Program-made: the position numbers and the translations under genes
Notes under the pieces: generated by a model
Databases searched by the model: none
Seen by the model: the letters and a program-made list of their open reading frames with translations, nothing else
Told to the model about the DNA's origin: nothing
DNA from: Ornithoclostridium faecigallinarum
GTDB lineage: Bacteria; Bacillota; Clostridia; Christensenellales; UBA3700
Length of the DNA: 14,116 nt
Assembly (NCBI GenBank): GCA_018713665.1
Contig: DVOI01000081.1
Span: 1-14,116 of the forward strand
Reading direction: 5' to 3'
In this document: positions 8,128 to 14,092 of the stretch, piece after piece
How positions within the stretch are numbered: position 1 is the stretch's first letter
How the letters are laid out: the number at the start of each line of letters is the position of its first letter

Positions 8128-9060
8128 ATGGAAGAAAAGCAAGAATCGACCGTGACCGCCGAGAGCGTCAAGATCAAGAACTTCTGCCGCGACTGCGGGC
8201 TTGAATTGCTGCAAGGCAACGAGCTGGATTATGTCACGTTCAGTTCGGAACTGATCAACCGCCCGGGATTGCTGTTGACCGGCTTTGAGGACTACTTCGG
8301 CGACGGCAGGGTGCAGGTCGTCGGCAACGCCGAATACTACTATATCCAAAGTCTGCCCGAGGACGAAAAACGCAAGGCGATGGAGCGCTTTTTCAGCAAG
8401 CGAATACCGTGCATAATCTACACCCGCTCGATAAATCCGTCGCCGTATATGCTCGAGCTCGCCGAGATCCACAACATCCCCATCTTCATGTCCCACCTGA
8501 CCACGACCGCGCTCAATACCGTCGTCAGCAACTACCTCGAGAAGCTGCTCGCGCCGATGAGATGCGTGCACGGCACATTGCTTGAAATCAGCGGCATAGG
8601 CGTGCTTTTGACCGGCAGGAGCGGACAGGGCAAGAGCGAGACCGCGCTCGAATTGATTCACCGCGGACACCGGCTCGTCGCCGACGACGCGGTCATCGTC
8701 AAACGCTTCGGCGAACAGCTGATCGGCACCGCGCCCGAAAAGATCAAGTTCTTCATGGAGGTGCGCGGCATAGGCATCATCGATATACGCAGCATGTACG
8801 GCGTCGCGTCCGTCTTGCCGCAGAGCGCGATCGACCTCGTCATCGAGCTGCGCAAGTGGAGCGGAGATGAAGAGTTCGACCGCATCGCCGACAAGGTGGA
8901 ATACGAAGAGATCCTCGGCATGACCGTCCCCAAGACAGTCTTGCCGGTCATGCCCGGCCGCAACCTCGCGGTCGTCGTCGAGGTCGCCGCGCGCAATCTG
9001 CGCATGAAGCGCATGGGCTATGACGCCTGTGGCGATTTGATGAAAAATTTGAAGGATTGA
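8128..9060 (+). CDS. hprK: HPr kinase/phosphorylase
   Basis: A 310-residue bifunctional enzyme, exactly the usual length, that phosphorylates and dephosphorylates HPr or Crh on the regulatory serine (Ser46 in HPr) to control carbon catabolite repression. The C-terminal catalytic domain has His148 in CVHGTLLEISGIG, a Walker A loop GRSGQGKSE (163-171), the acidic pair in LVADDAVIV (186-187) and the HprK signature FMEVRGIGIIDIRSMYG (209-225). The first loop residue is usually acidic in Bacillota (GDSG or GESG) and is Arg here, a mild oddity. The frame is open further upstream inside the Cof gene, but ATG 8128 has GGAGA at 8118-8122 and gives the expected length. It follows the Cof stop by one base and precedes a small ORF by one base. 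A possible partner, the HPr-like protein at 10559-10789, is 1.5 kb away. Confidence 0.95.
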   Translation: MEEKQESTVTAESVKIKNFCRDCGLELLQGNELDYVTFSSELINRPGLLLTGFEDYFGDGRVQVVGNAEYYYIQSLPEDEKRKAMERFFSKRIPCIIYTRSINPSPYMLELAEIHNIPIFMSHLTTTALNTVVSNYLEKLLAPMRCVHGTLLEISGIGVLLTGRSGQGKSETALELIHRGHRLVADDAVIVKRFGEQLIGTAPEKIKFFMEVRGIGIIDIRSMYGVASVLPQSAIDLVIELRKWSGDEEFDRIADKVEYEEILGMTVPKTVLPVMPGRNLAVVVEVAARNLRMKRMGYDACGDLMKNLKD

Positions 9061-9061
9061 T

Positions 9062-9238
9062 ATGGACAACTACGAAAGGATGAAACTTGCCGAAAAGTTC
9101 GACGAAGACTGCGACTTCATCGAGGACTACGGCGACCTCGAGGACGCCGAGAAGTTCGAGAGTGACGCCGACGCATTCAAGCGGAAGTACAAAGAATTCT
9201 ATACGGACATCAAACTCTCCCACAAGGAGGACTGGTGA
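9062..9238 (+). CDS. Acidic 58-residue protein coupled to hprK
   Basis: A small protein I do not recognise. It begins MDNYERMKLAEKFDED and ends KLSHKEDW, with about 20 Asp/Glu against 10 Lys/Arg, many aromatic residues, one cysteine and no hydrophobic segment, so it should be soluble and largely helical. The case for a real gene is GAAGG at 9051-9055 six bases before the ATG, a start one base after the hprK stop, the same TGATATG junction as between the Cof gene and hprK, and codon use (GAC, AAG, TTC) like its neighbours. The last codons and stop lie in the left arm of a 10-bp hairpin (9233-9256). It may bind or modulate HprK or HPr, but that is only a guess from position. Confidence 0.7.
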   Translation: MDNYERMKLAEKFDEDCDFIEDYGDLEDAEKFESDADAFKRKYKEFYTDIKLSHKEDW

Positions 9239-9256
9239 CCGCGCAAGCGGTCACCA
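9233..9256 (+). other. Hairpin spanning the stop codon of the small ORF
   Basis: Ten base pairs (9233-9242 with 9247-9256) around a GCAA tetraloop, with the TGA at 9236-9238 inside the left arm. No T-run follows directly, so it is more likely a stability or processing element than a terminator. Confidence 0.6.
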
Positions 9257-9263
9257 AGACGCG

Positions 9264-9376
9264 GTTTTGAGCGGATTTTTTCCGCTCATACTGCGTCTTA
9301 CCCCTTGCTAAGACCGCAGAGGGTATTGAGCTTCGGGGATGCGACTTGTCTGAGCGGAAAATCTCTCGCTCAAAAC
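9264..9376 (+). other. Nested long-range stem with competing local hairpins
   Basis: GTTTTGAGCG (9264-9273) is fully complementary to 9367-9376, and the 11 bases 9278-9288 to 9351-9361. The two helices are nested with a small internal loop (4 and 5 bases), giving a 21-bp interrupted stem. The same bases can pair locally instead (9269-9275 with 9281-9287; 9351-9356 with 9367-9372). Inside sits a 10-bp hairpin with one bulge (9291-9300 with 9309-9319). A terminator follows at once, so this could be a small RNA or a switching 3' UTR. Confidence 0.5.
9295..9329 (+). repeat. Hairpin element, copy 1
   Basis: GTCTTA (9295-9300), 8-base loop, TAAGAC (9309-9314), then the rest of a 20-base block AAGACCGCAGAGGGTATTGA (9310-9329) found identically at 9847-9866. 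In this copy the stem is extended by CTGC/GCAG with a bulged C. Confidence 0.7.
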
Positions 9377-9380
9377 TAAA

Positions 9381-9424
9381 CCGAAAGCAAAAGGACGGCA
9401 AAAATTGTCGTCCTTTTCTTTCGG
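9381..9424 (+). terminator. Long stem terminator
   Basis: CCGAAAG (9381-9387) pairs with CTTTCGG (9418-9424), and 9389-9401 with 9405-9417 (one G-T pair) around a 3-base loop: 20 base pairs with a single bulged C. The right arm carries TTTTCTTT, which acts as the T-tract on the plus strand. The left arm is A-rich, so it may work in both directions. It is the likely end of the Cof-hprK transcript. Confidence 0.75.
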
Positions 9425-9442
9425 CGCGTCTTCGTAACCGTT

Positions 9443-9800
9443 GCGCGGTCTAGTTAGGGCTTGTTACGTCGACAAAGATACCGACGGTAAAACGCCGTCG
9501 GATATTTTTATGTCGGCTTGTCCACATACACGCGGCGCGGTCTATTTTTAGGCTCGGTACGTCGACGGGTAGGCAAGGAGCAATTTGATTGTCGGCTCAT
9601 CCTCGCCTCGATGGGCGGTCGCAATAGTGGCTTGTTACGTCGACAAAGATACGCGGCGCGGTCTAGTTAGGGCTTGTTACGTCGACGGGTAGGCAAGGAG
9701 CAATTTGATTGTCGGCTCGTCCTCGCATCGATGGGCGGTCACAATAGGGGCTTGTTACATCGACAAAGATACGCGGCGCGGTCTATTTTTAGGCTTGGTG
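9443..9800. repeat. Modular tandem repeat array of about 120 bp
   Basis: Two nearly full-length matching units, 9531-9651 (121 bp) and 9652-9771 (120 bp), are flanked by a short unit (9443-9480) and a truncated one (9772-9800). Each full unit carries two copies of a 16-base motif GGCTTGTTACGTCGAC, at 9551 and 9629 and at 9671 and 9749; the short unit has one at 9458 and a decayed one lies near 9792. From 9551 on, spacing alternates 78, 42, 78, 43. The motif is followed alternately by GGGTAGG and AAAGATA. The short unit is exactly what recombination between the two motifs of a full unit would leave. No coding potential is seen. Confidence 0.85.
9481..9509 (+). terminator. Terminator-like hairpin within the array
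   Basis: CCGACGG (9481-9487) pairs perfectly with CCGTCGG (9495-9501) around a 7-base loop, followed by ATA and five Ts (9505-9509). It directly follows the short first repeat unit and has no counterpart in the full units. Confidence 0.7.
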
Positions 9801-9830
9801 TATTAAAGAGATCTTTTGCGCCGATATGTC

Positions 9831-9866
9831 GTCTTGCCCGAGGCTCAAGACCGCAGAGGGTATTGA
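9831..9866 (+). repeat. Hairpin element, copy 2
   Basis: GTCTTG (9831-9836), 9-base loop, CAAGAC (9846-9851), then the rest of the same 20-base block as copy 1 (here 9847-9866). The loop-closing pair is G-C where copy 1 has A-T, a compensatory change that keeps the stem. Confidence 0.7.
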
Positions 9867-9877
9867 CCATTTCAGTT

Positions 9878-10027
9878 CCGCGCTCCCTTTGGGGCGCGGC
9901 ACAGAAAATGCCGCGTGGGAAGGGGAGTACCCCTGGGAAAACCGAAAATAGCGAGTATGAAAAACGCGCACTGTTTGCAAGCAAACGCGCGCGCTTTGAT
10001 TCGAAGCGTTATTTTCGGGTGTCCCCT
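9878..10027. other. Cluster of hairpins, possible structured RNA
   Basis: By eye: a 9-bp stem (9878-9886 with 9891-9899, one G-T pair); AGGGG (9921-9925), which can pair with 9930-9934 or, as AGGGGA (9921-9926), with TCCCCT (10022-10027); a 12-bp stem (9942-9953 with 10007-10018, one G-T pair); and inside it CGCGC/GCGCG flanking GTTTGC-AA-GCAAAC (9965-9991). The 12-bp stem encloses two hairpins like a three-way junction. The strand and family are unknown. Confidence 0.45.
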
Positions 10028-10038
10028 AAAAGCGGAGC

Positions 10039-10557
10039 TCAGTCAAGCAAATTCTCATGTATAAACTCATACACGCTCGACGCCTTTTCCGGCCAAATCT
10101 TGTACAGCCATTTGGCGGTGTTGCGGTCTTGAACGACGAGGCGGATCTCCATCAATTGCACGGACGTGCTCTCAATCTTGAGCACAACAGTATAACTTTG
10201 GTCGTGGTTGCGGAAATAGTCGGACGTATAGTCCTGCTTTTTGCGATAGTTGAAGCGGTTTTGTTTGATGTCCTCGATGATGCTCTCGCGCACCGAGTTG
10301 GGGATGTTGGTATAGAAATGGCTGAGGCACTCTCTGCCGTCGGCGGTAATCGCATAGCGCTTGGTCGCCTTGCCCTGCGACACGACGGCGATGAAGCCGG
10401 ACGAGACGAGCGAAGCGAACGCGCCTTTGCAGTCGATGTACGGCACCCAGCCGTTGGCGTCCGCCATCTCGACGACGATGTCCTCTTGCATGGGCACCTC
10501 GAGCTTGTCGAAGATGAACAGCAAGATGAGCTTGTCGACCATCTCCCTTTCAATCAT
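10039..10557 (-). CDS. DUF4364 family protein
   Basis: A 172-residue protein that I place in the DUF4364 family of Bacillota, mainly by the opening MIEREMVDKLILLFIFDKLEVPM, the length and the genomic setting. Residues 1-75 look like a winged-helix fold (FASLVSSGFIAVV, then KRYAITADGRECL as the wing), as in PadR-type regulators. The rest is mixed alpha/beta with YRKKQDYTSDYF. DNA binding is therefore possible, but no function is established. An upstream extension is open in frame, but the ATG at 10557 lies one base after the stop of the HPr-like gene. No Shine-Dalgarno is visible, so translation probably depends on coupling to that gene. The gene ends against the 800-bp structured region. Confidence 0.7.
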   Translation of the reverse strand: MIEREMVDKLILLFIFDKLEVPMQEDIVVEMADANGWVPYIDCKGAFASLVSSGFIAVVSQGKATKRYAITADGRECLSHFYTNIPNSVRESIIEDIKQNRFNYRKKQDYTSDYFRNHDQSYTVVLKIESTSVQLMEIRLVVQDRNTAKWLYKIWPEKASSVYEFIHENLLD

Positions 10558-10558
10558 A

Positions 10559-10789
10559 TCAGTCGTAGATGAAAGGCGCGATGTCCTTGAGCAAATCGTC
10601 GCAGTCGTCGCTGCCGATCTCGAGCACGACGGGTCTGTTGAGGTCGAGCGAGAAGATGCCGAGGATGGACTTTGCGTCGACGACATACCTGCCGCTGCGC
10701 AAATCCGTGGGATAGTCGTATGCCGACATGATGTTGACGAATTTCTTGACGCTTTCGGTCGTATTGAGAAGAATGCTTACCGATTTCAT
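10559..10789 (-). CDS. HPr-like protein lacking the catalytic histidine
   Basis: A 76-residue protein with the HPr fold, resembling a small HPr-family protein conserved in clostridia. The segment VVDAKSILGIFSLDL (about 38-52) matches the region around the regulatory serine of HPr and Crh (B. subtilis HPr has LKSIMGVMSLGI), so the serine in AKSI is the candidate HprK target. The His15 region (GLHARPA-like in HPr) is replaced by LNTTESVKKFV, so it cannot take phosphate from Enzyme I and is not a sugar-transport carrier. That pattern is the same as in Crh. The upstream in-frame ATG would add 12 residues; ATG 10789 is preferred because GGAG (10803-10800) lies ten bases before it and the sequence then starts MKSVSILLN as in relatives. 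It is co-transcribed with the DUF4364 gene. Confidence 0.82.
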   Translation of the reverse strand: MKSVSILLNTTESVKKFVNIMSAYDYPTDLRSGRYVVDAKSILGIFSLDLNRPVVLEIGSDDCDDLLKDIAPFIYD

Positions 10790-10823
10790 TGAAATTTCAC
10801 TCCAGCGATTTTTTGCAAAATAC

Positions 10824-10852
10824 ATTATACTTCATCAAAAATCAAAAATCAA
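10824..10852 (-). promoter_or_regulatory. Promoter of the HPr-like/DUF4364 operon
   Basis: On the minus strand TTGATT (10852-10847), 17 bases, TATAAT (10829-10824): 10 of 12 consensus positions. Transcription should begin near 10818, giving a leader of about 28 bases that contains the Shine-Dalgarno. The spacer includes a repeated TTTTTGAT. Confidence 0.8.
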
Positions 10853-10954
10853 TACTTTTAGGTGAGAATTATTCCCGTTTTTCCTGCGTTTTTGTACATA
10901 ATTATTGCGCTGCCGCGCATGCTGCGCCACTCTCCGCATGAGAGCGGCAATCGG

Positions 10955-10983
10955 TTGCTATTTTGCCGCCGCTCGTTTATAAT
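10955..10983 (+). promoter_or_regulatory. Promoter of the 11003 gene
   Basis: TTGCTA (10955-10960), 17 bases, TATAAT (10978-10983). The start should fall near 10990, just ahead of the Shine-Dalgarno GGAGGA at 10993-10998. Confidence 0.75.
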
Positions 10984-11002
10984 ATAGTCACCGGAGGAAG
11001 AT

Positions 11003-11713
11003 ATGTCCAAAGAAACTCTTCAAAAGGCTTATGCAGGGCTCGCGAGCCGCTGCAACAAATTGGCAAAATACAAATTTCTGCTCTCGGGGCAATATATCGC
11101 CGAAGTGCTCAAATATATCGCTTCCACGCCCGAGCTCATCGGCTATGTGTCCGCCTGCAATATGGGCGTCGACTACCGGGCATGCCTCGCCGAGGCGACA
11201 TCGGGCGACTATTTCAGACTGCCCAAGGACGCAAAGACGGCTGTCGCGCTCGTCACCGGACTTTTGTACGACTTCGACCGCAAGACAATCGGCTTGCATC
11301 AATTTTTGCGCACCTACTTCAAGGACGACGACATCGACAAGTCGTTCGCGATGTTCTGCAACAAGGTCATCACCCCCTATCTGCTCGCATTCAAAGGCGT
11401 GCTCGACGGCGCCGAGGTCGACGCATCTCCGACAGCCGCCGACAGCCCGGCGGAAGAGGCGGTGCGCGAGACAATCATCCCCTATATCGCCGCTTTGACG
11501 GAGACGGTGATGTCCGACTCATCGCTCGACGACGAGGTCAAAGACGAGTACGTCACTATGCTCGAAGGGCTCTATCTCGCGCTCGAGAGCTCGGGCGTCA
11601 AGCTGATCAAGGTCGTCTGGATGGGCATGAAGGCAATCATGGGCGACTACCGCGGCGGCGCGTCCTATCTCAAATCCATTGAGAAGGTGATGAAGAGCTA
11701 TGCGCTGCTTTGA
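11003..11713 (+). CDS. Conserved-looking protein of unknown function
   Basis: I do not recognise this 236-residue protein. It starts MSKETLQKAYAGLASRCNKLA and is predicted mostly helical and soluble, with no signal peptide or clear membrane segment. A hydrophobic patch near residues 80-90 (TAVALVTGLLYDF) and a Pro/Ala/Glu-rich linker around 138-153 (VDASPTAADSPAEEAV) suggest two helical domains. No catalytic motif stands out. The start is secure: GGAGGA at 10993-10998 and a good promoter just upstream. It is divergent from the HPr-like operon and 51 bases before the lipoprotein gene on the same strand, with no terminator between them that I can see, so some readthrough into that gene is possible. 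Confidence 0.8.
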   Translation: MSKETLQKAYAGLASRCNKLAKYKFLLSGQYIAEVLKYIASTPELIGYVSACNMGVDYRACLAEATSGDYFRLPKDAKTAVALVTGLLYDFDRKTIGLHQFLRTYFKDDDIDKSFAMFCNKVITPYLLAFKGVLDGAEVDASPTAADSPAEEAVRETIIPYIAALTETVMSDSSLDDEVKDEYVTMLEGLYLALESSGVKLIKVVWMGMKAIMGDYRGGASYLKSIEKVMKSYALL

Positions 11714-11739
11714 TGTGAAACGAGGGGATCAATTATTAA
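11710..11739 (+). promoter_or_regulatory. Possible weak promoter of the lipoprotein gene
   Basis: TTGATG (11710-11715), 18 bases, TATTAA (11734-11739). This is a moderate match only, overlapping the stop codon of the preceding gene. The Shine-Dalgarno GGAGGG at 11755-11760 is strong. Confidence 0.4.
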
Positions 11740-11764
11740 ACATAACTGTCACTCGGAGGGTATT

Positions 11765-13873
11765 ATGAAAAGAGGAAAAAGCGGTGTGGCAATCGCAGTG
11801 ATTTTGGTGGCTGCGATGCTTTTGACGTTCGCTTTTGCGGCATGTCAAGTTCAATTCCAGCTCAAGTTTGTTGTCGACGGAGAGGTCTATCACACGATTG
11901 ACACAAACGGCGAAGAGGCGGTGACTTTGCCTGCCGATCCGACCAAGGACGGTTATATCTTCGACGGCTGGTATTGGGACGAAGATATTTGGGCGCAGCC
12001 GTTCACTGCGGAATCGCTTTTGACGGTCAAATTGACCGGCAATATGTCCGTCTATGCCAAGTGGGTGTCAAGTGACAATACCGGGTGTGCGATTATTGAC
12101 AGCGGCGATATGACGATGGACGGCAAGACATTGAGCATCGAGCTGCCCAACGCGCAGACAGCATTTGCATTCGGCGAGCAATTGACAGTCAGCCCGTATG
12201 CTCAATATGAGATTTCAACTGATATTGAAGGTAGGGATGTGATTCCGTCGGCGACGGCGGAGCTTGAAGAGGGGGACAACGTCTTTTACATTCAAATCGT
12301 TTCGGGCACAGGCTTCAACCGCGCGCAATACAAAGCGGTCGTGAGGAGGCGCGAGATTTATACCGTTACATACAATTTCGGCGGCGGCGCGGCGGACGCG
12401 ACCGAACAGGTCGAAGAAGATCGGCTTGCGCCGAGCAAGGACGCGAGCCGCGAGGGCTACACCTTCGGCGGATGGCAGAATCAAGGCGAGGCGTGGGACT
12501 TCGACGCGGACAAGGTGGTCGGCGATATGACCTTGACCGCGACGTGGACGGTCAACGCATACAGCATCGAATACAACAATATGGACGGCGCGCTCAACGC
12601 AGAGTCCAATCCCGCGTCGTACACGATTGAGGATGATACGATAGTCTTGCAAGATGCGAGCCGCGTAGGGTATGACTTCGTCGGCTGGTATGACGGCGAG
12701 CAAGAGGTAACCGAGATTGCGACCGGCAGTCACGGCGATATAGTACTGACAGCGAAGTGGCAAATAGCGGAGTACAGCGTGGATTACGTCCTTGACGGCG
12801 GCGTCAATGCGGTGAGCAATCCGTCAAGCTACACCATGCTGACCTTGGGCGGCACAGACGGCAGCATAGCGCTTGCCGAACCGAGCAAGGTGTTGGTCGA
12901 TTACGCTTCCAACGGCGACGGTTCGTTTGAGGTCGCACAAAACGTCTATACCTTCCTCGGGTGGTACAAAGACCCGTCGTTTGAGCAAAAGGTGACTTCG
13001 CTCACCCTCGACCTCGGCGATGTGACACTGTACGCCAAGTGGAGCGAGCCGGAGACTCAAACGGAGACCAAGCAATATGTGCGAGTAGACGAGAACAACG
13101 AAATGGATGAGCAAGGCGAGTATATCCTCTTCGGGTGTTATCCTCAAACGATCAAATCGCCCGATGTTGTGATACGCGGTGTCGTGGATGAAGACGGGTA
13201 TTATCTCGGCTTGGACGGCGAAAGATACGCAATGGTGGTTGCGGATCAGTACATGCGCGGCTACACCTTCTCGGACGGCAGCGAAGTCACATACGGCAAA
13301 ACCTACTACTTCAAGGTGGAGCCCATCCGTTGGAGGATATTGAGCGAGAGCGACGGCAGTGCGTTTATCTTGGCGGACGGAATCATAGCCAACAAGGCTT
13401 ATGATGCCGGCGAAGATATCAACTACAAAAACAGCGACATCCGCACATGGCTGAACGACGAGTTCTTGAACACTGCGTTCGGAAAGGCAGCGCAAGGCAT
13501 AATCAAGACTACCGAGGTAGACAACAGCGCATACAGCACGGGATACAGCGGCAATCCATATGTATGTGAGAACACCTTTGACAAGGTATTCCTGCTCAGT
13601 TACAGAGAGGCAGTAAACAGCGAATACGGCTTCTCAAGCGACGGTGAAGACTATGACACGGCAAGGCGGATGACGGTGAGCGACTATGCGCGCTCAACCG
13701 GCGCTATTATGGATACAAGTAGTTATTTCGGTTGCGGCGGGTGGTGGCTGCGGTCGCCTAACAACTACGGTGGCGAATACGTGCGCCACATCGACTACAG
13801 CGGCTATGTCAGCAGCTACCACATCGGCAACGACTTCAACGGCGTCGTTCCCGCTTTGAATATTACATTGTAG
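11765..13873 (+). CDS. Lipoprotein with InlB-type repeats and a DUF6273-like C-terminal domain
   Basis: A 702-residue surface protein. A positively charged N-terminus and hydrophobic stretch end in TFAFAAC, so Cys27 is the likely lipidation site (Phe at -3 is unusual). Four InlB B/List-Bact-type repeats follow at about residues 32-101, 198-262, 266-332 and 337-427, each with a GW(Y/Q) core and ending in (A/T)(K/T)W. Residues 105-195 between repeats 1 and 2 resemble a cadherin-like beta sandwich. From about 438 the protein matches the DUF6273 type: EYILFGCYPQT, PIRWRIL, FLLSYREA, GGWWLRSP and a final VVPALNITL. The family is common in gut clostridia and presumably binds a ligand outside the cell; none is known. 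Shine-Dalgarno GGAGGG sits just before the ATG. Codon use looks somewhat more AT-tolerant than in the chaperone genes. Confidence 0.88.
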   Translation: MKRGKSGVAIAVILVAAMLLTFAFAACQVQFQLKFVVDGEVYHTIDTNGEEAVTLPADPTKDGYIFDGWYWDEDIWAQPFTAESLLTVKLTGNMSVYAKWVSSDNTGCAIIDSGDMTMDGKTLSIELPNAQTAFAFGEQLTVSPYAQYEISTDIEGRDVIPSATAELEEGDNVFYIQIVSGTGFNRAQYKAVVRRREIYTVTYNFGGGAADATEQVEEDRLAPSKDASREGYTFGGWQNQGEAWDFDADKVVGDMTLTATWTVNAYSIEYNNMDGALNAESNPASYTIEDDTIVLQDASRVGYDFVGWYDGEQEVTEIATGSHGDIVLTAKWQIAEYSVDYVLDGGVNAVSNPSSYTMLTLGGTDGSIALAEPSKVLVDYASNGDGSFEVAQNVYTFLGWYKDPSFEQKVTSLTLDLGDVTLYAKWSEPETQTETKQYVRVDENNEMDEQGEYILFGCYPQTIKSPDVVIRGVVDEDGYYLGLDGERYAMVVADQYMRGYTFSDGSEVTYGKTYYFKVEPIRWRILSESDGSAFILADGIIANKAYDAGEDINYKNSDIRTWLNDEFLNTAFGKAAQGIIKTTEVDNSAYSTGYSGNPYVCENTFDKVFLLSYREAVNSEYGFSSDGEDYDTARRMTVSDYARSTGAIMDTSSYFGCGGWWLRSPNNYGGEYVRHIDYSGYVSSYHIGNDFNGVVPALNITL

Positions 13874-13925
13874 GTTTTCGCTCGCTTTGCAGTGTACCCG
13901 AGATGACAAGCGGTTGATTTGAAGG

Positions 13926-13968
13926 AAAAGAAGGAGAGTCGCGCAATAAGAGCGACGCTTCTTCTTTT
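13926..13968 (+). terminator. Terminator of the lipoprotein gene
   Basis: AAAAGAAG (13926-13933) pairs with CTTCTTTT (13961-13968). Three further pairs and, after one mismatch, GTCGC/GCGAC (13938-13942 with 13952-13956) complete a stem of about 16 pairs. The T-run lies in the right arm, and the A-rich left arm would let it work in both directions. Confidence 0.7.
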
Positions 13969-13996
13969 GTGCTTAACGCTGTTGACTATTAATCAA

Positions 13997-14024
13997 GCAT
14001 TGAGCATTGTGCATTGAGCATTGA
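13997..14024. repeat. Four tandem heptamers
   Basis: GCATTGA, GCATTGT, GCATTGA, GCATTGA in direct succession, 28 bases, in the spacer after the lipoprotein terminator. It looks like a simple microsatellite; no function is evident. Confidence 0.8.
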
Positions 14025-14092
14025 AAAATATATTTTTATGCGCTTTGCCGGGGAGAAATGCGTTTTGCGTCGTATTTATATATTGAGAGCTT

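Larger units (their letters stand above)
9239..10038. other. 800-bp gene-free structured region between convergent genes
   Basis: No ORF here shows protein-like composition or a start signal. The stretch holds, in order: a hairpin at the small-ORF stop, a nested long-range pairing (9264-9376), a long stem terminator (9381-9424), a modular tandem array (9443-9800) with an internal terminator-like hairpin (9481-9509), and a hairpin cluster (9878-10027). Two copies of a hairpin element (9295-9329 and 9831-9866) bracket the array in the same orientation. The neighbouring genes point towards each other, so a long regulatory region is not expected here. It may be one or more non-coding RNAs, a degenerate mobile element, or both. 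Confidence 0.6.

Noticed and set aside
9640..9790. Promoters in each array unit (TCGACA, 18 bases, TATTTT or TAGTTA)
   Set aside because: The -10 boxes match poorly and the -35-like word is only part of the repeated motif; nothing downstream needs such a promoter.
9443..9800. CRISPR array
   Set aside because: The units are about 120 bp with conserved rather than variable interiors, and no cas gene is nearby.
9295..9866. Ribosomal protein L10 leader, because of AAGACCGCAG
   Set aside because: The later conserved half of that leader is not visible and no rplJ gene follows either copy; the likeness rests on about ten bases recalled from memory.
9899..9915. RNase P RNA, because of ACAGAAA in the hairpin cluster
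   Set aside because: The partner GAGGAAAGUC-type P4 strand and other conserved blocks are missing.
9674..10132. Open frame of 152 codons across the array and hairpin cluster
   Set aside because: It is Arg/Ser-rich, starts inside a tandem repeat, overlaps several hairpins and runs into the antisense of the DUF4364 gene, with no ribosome binding site.
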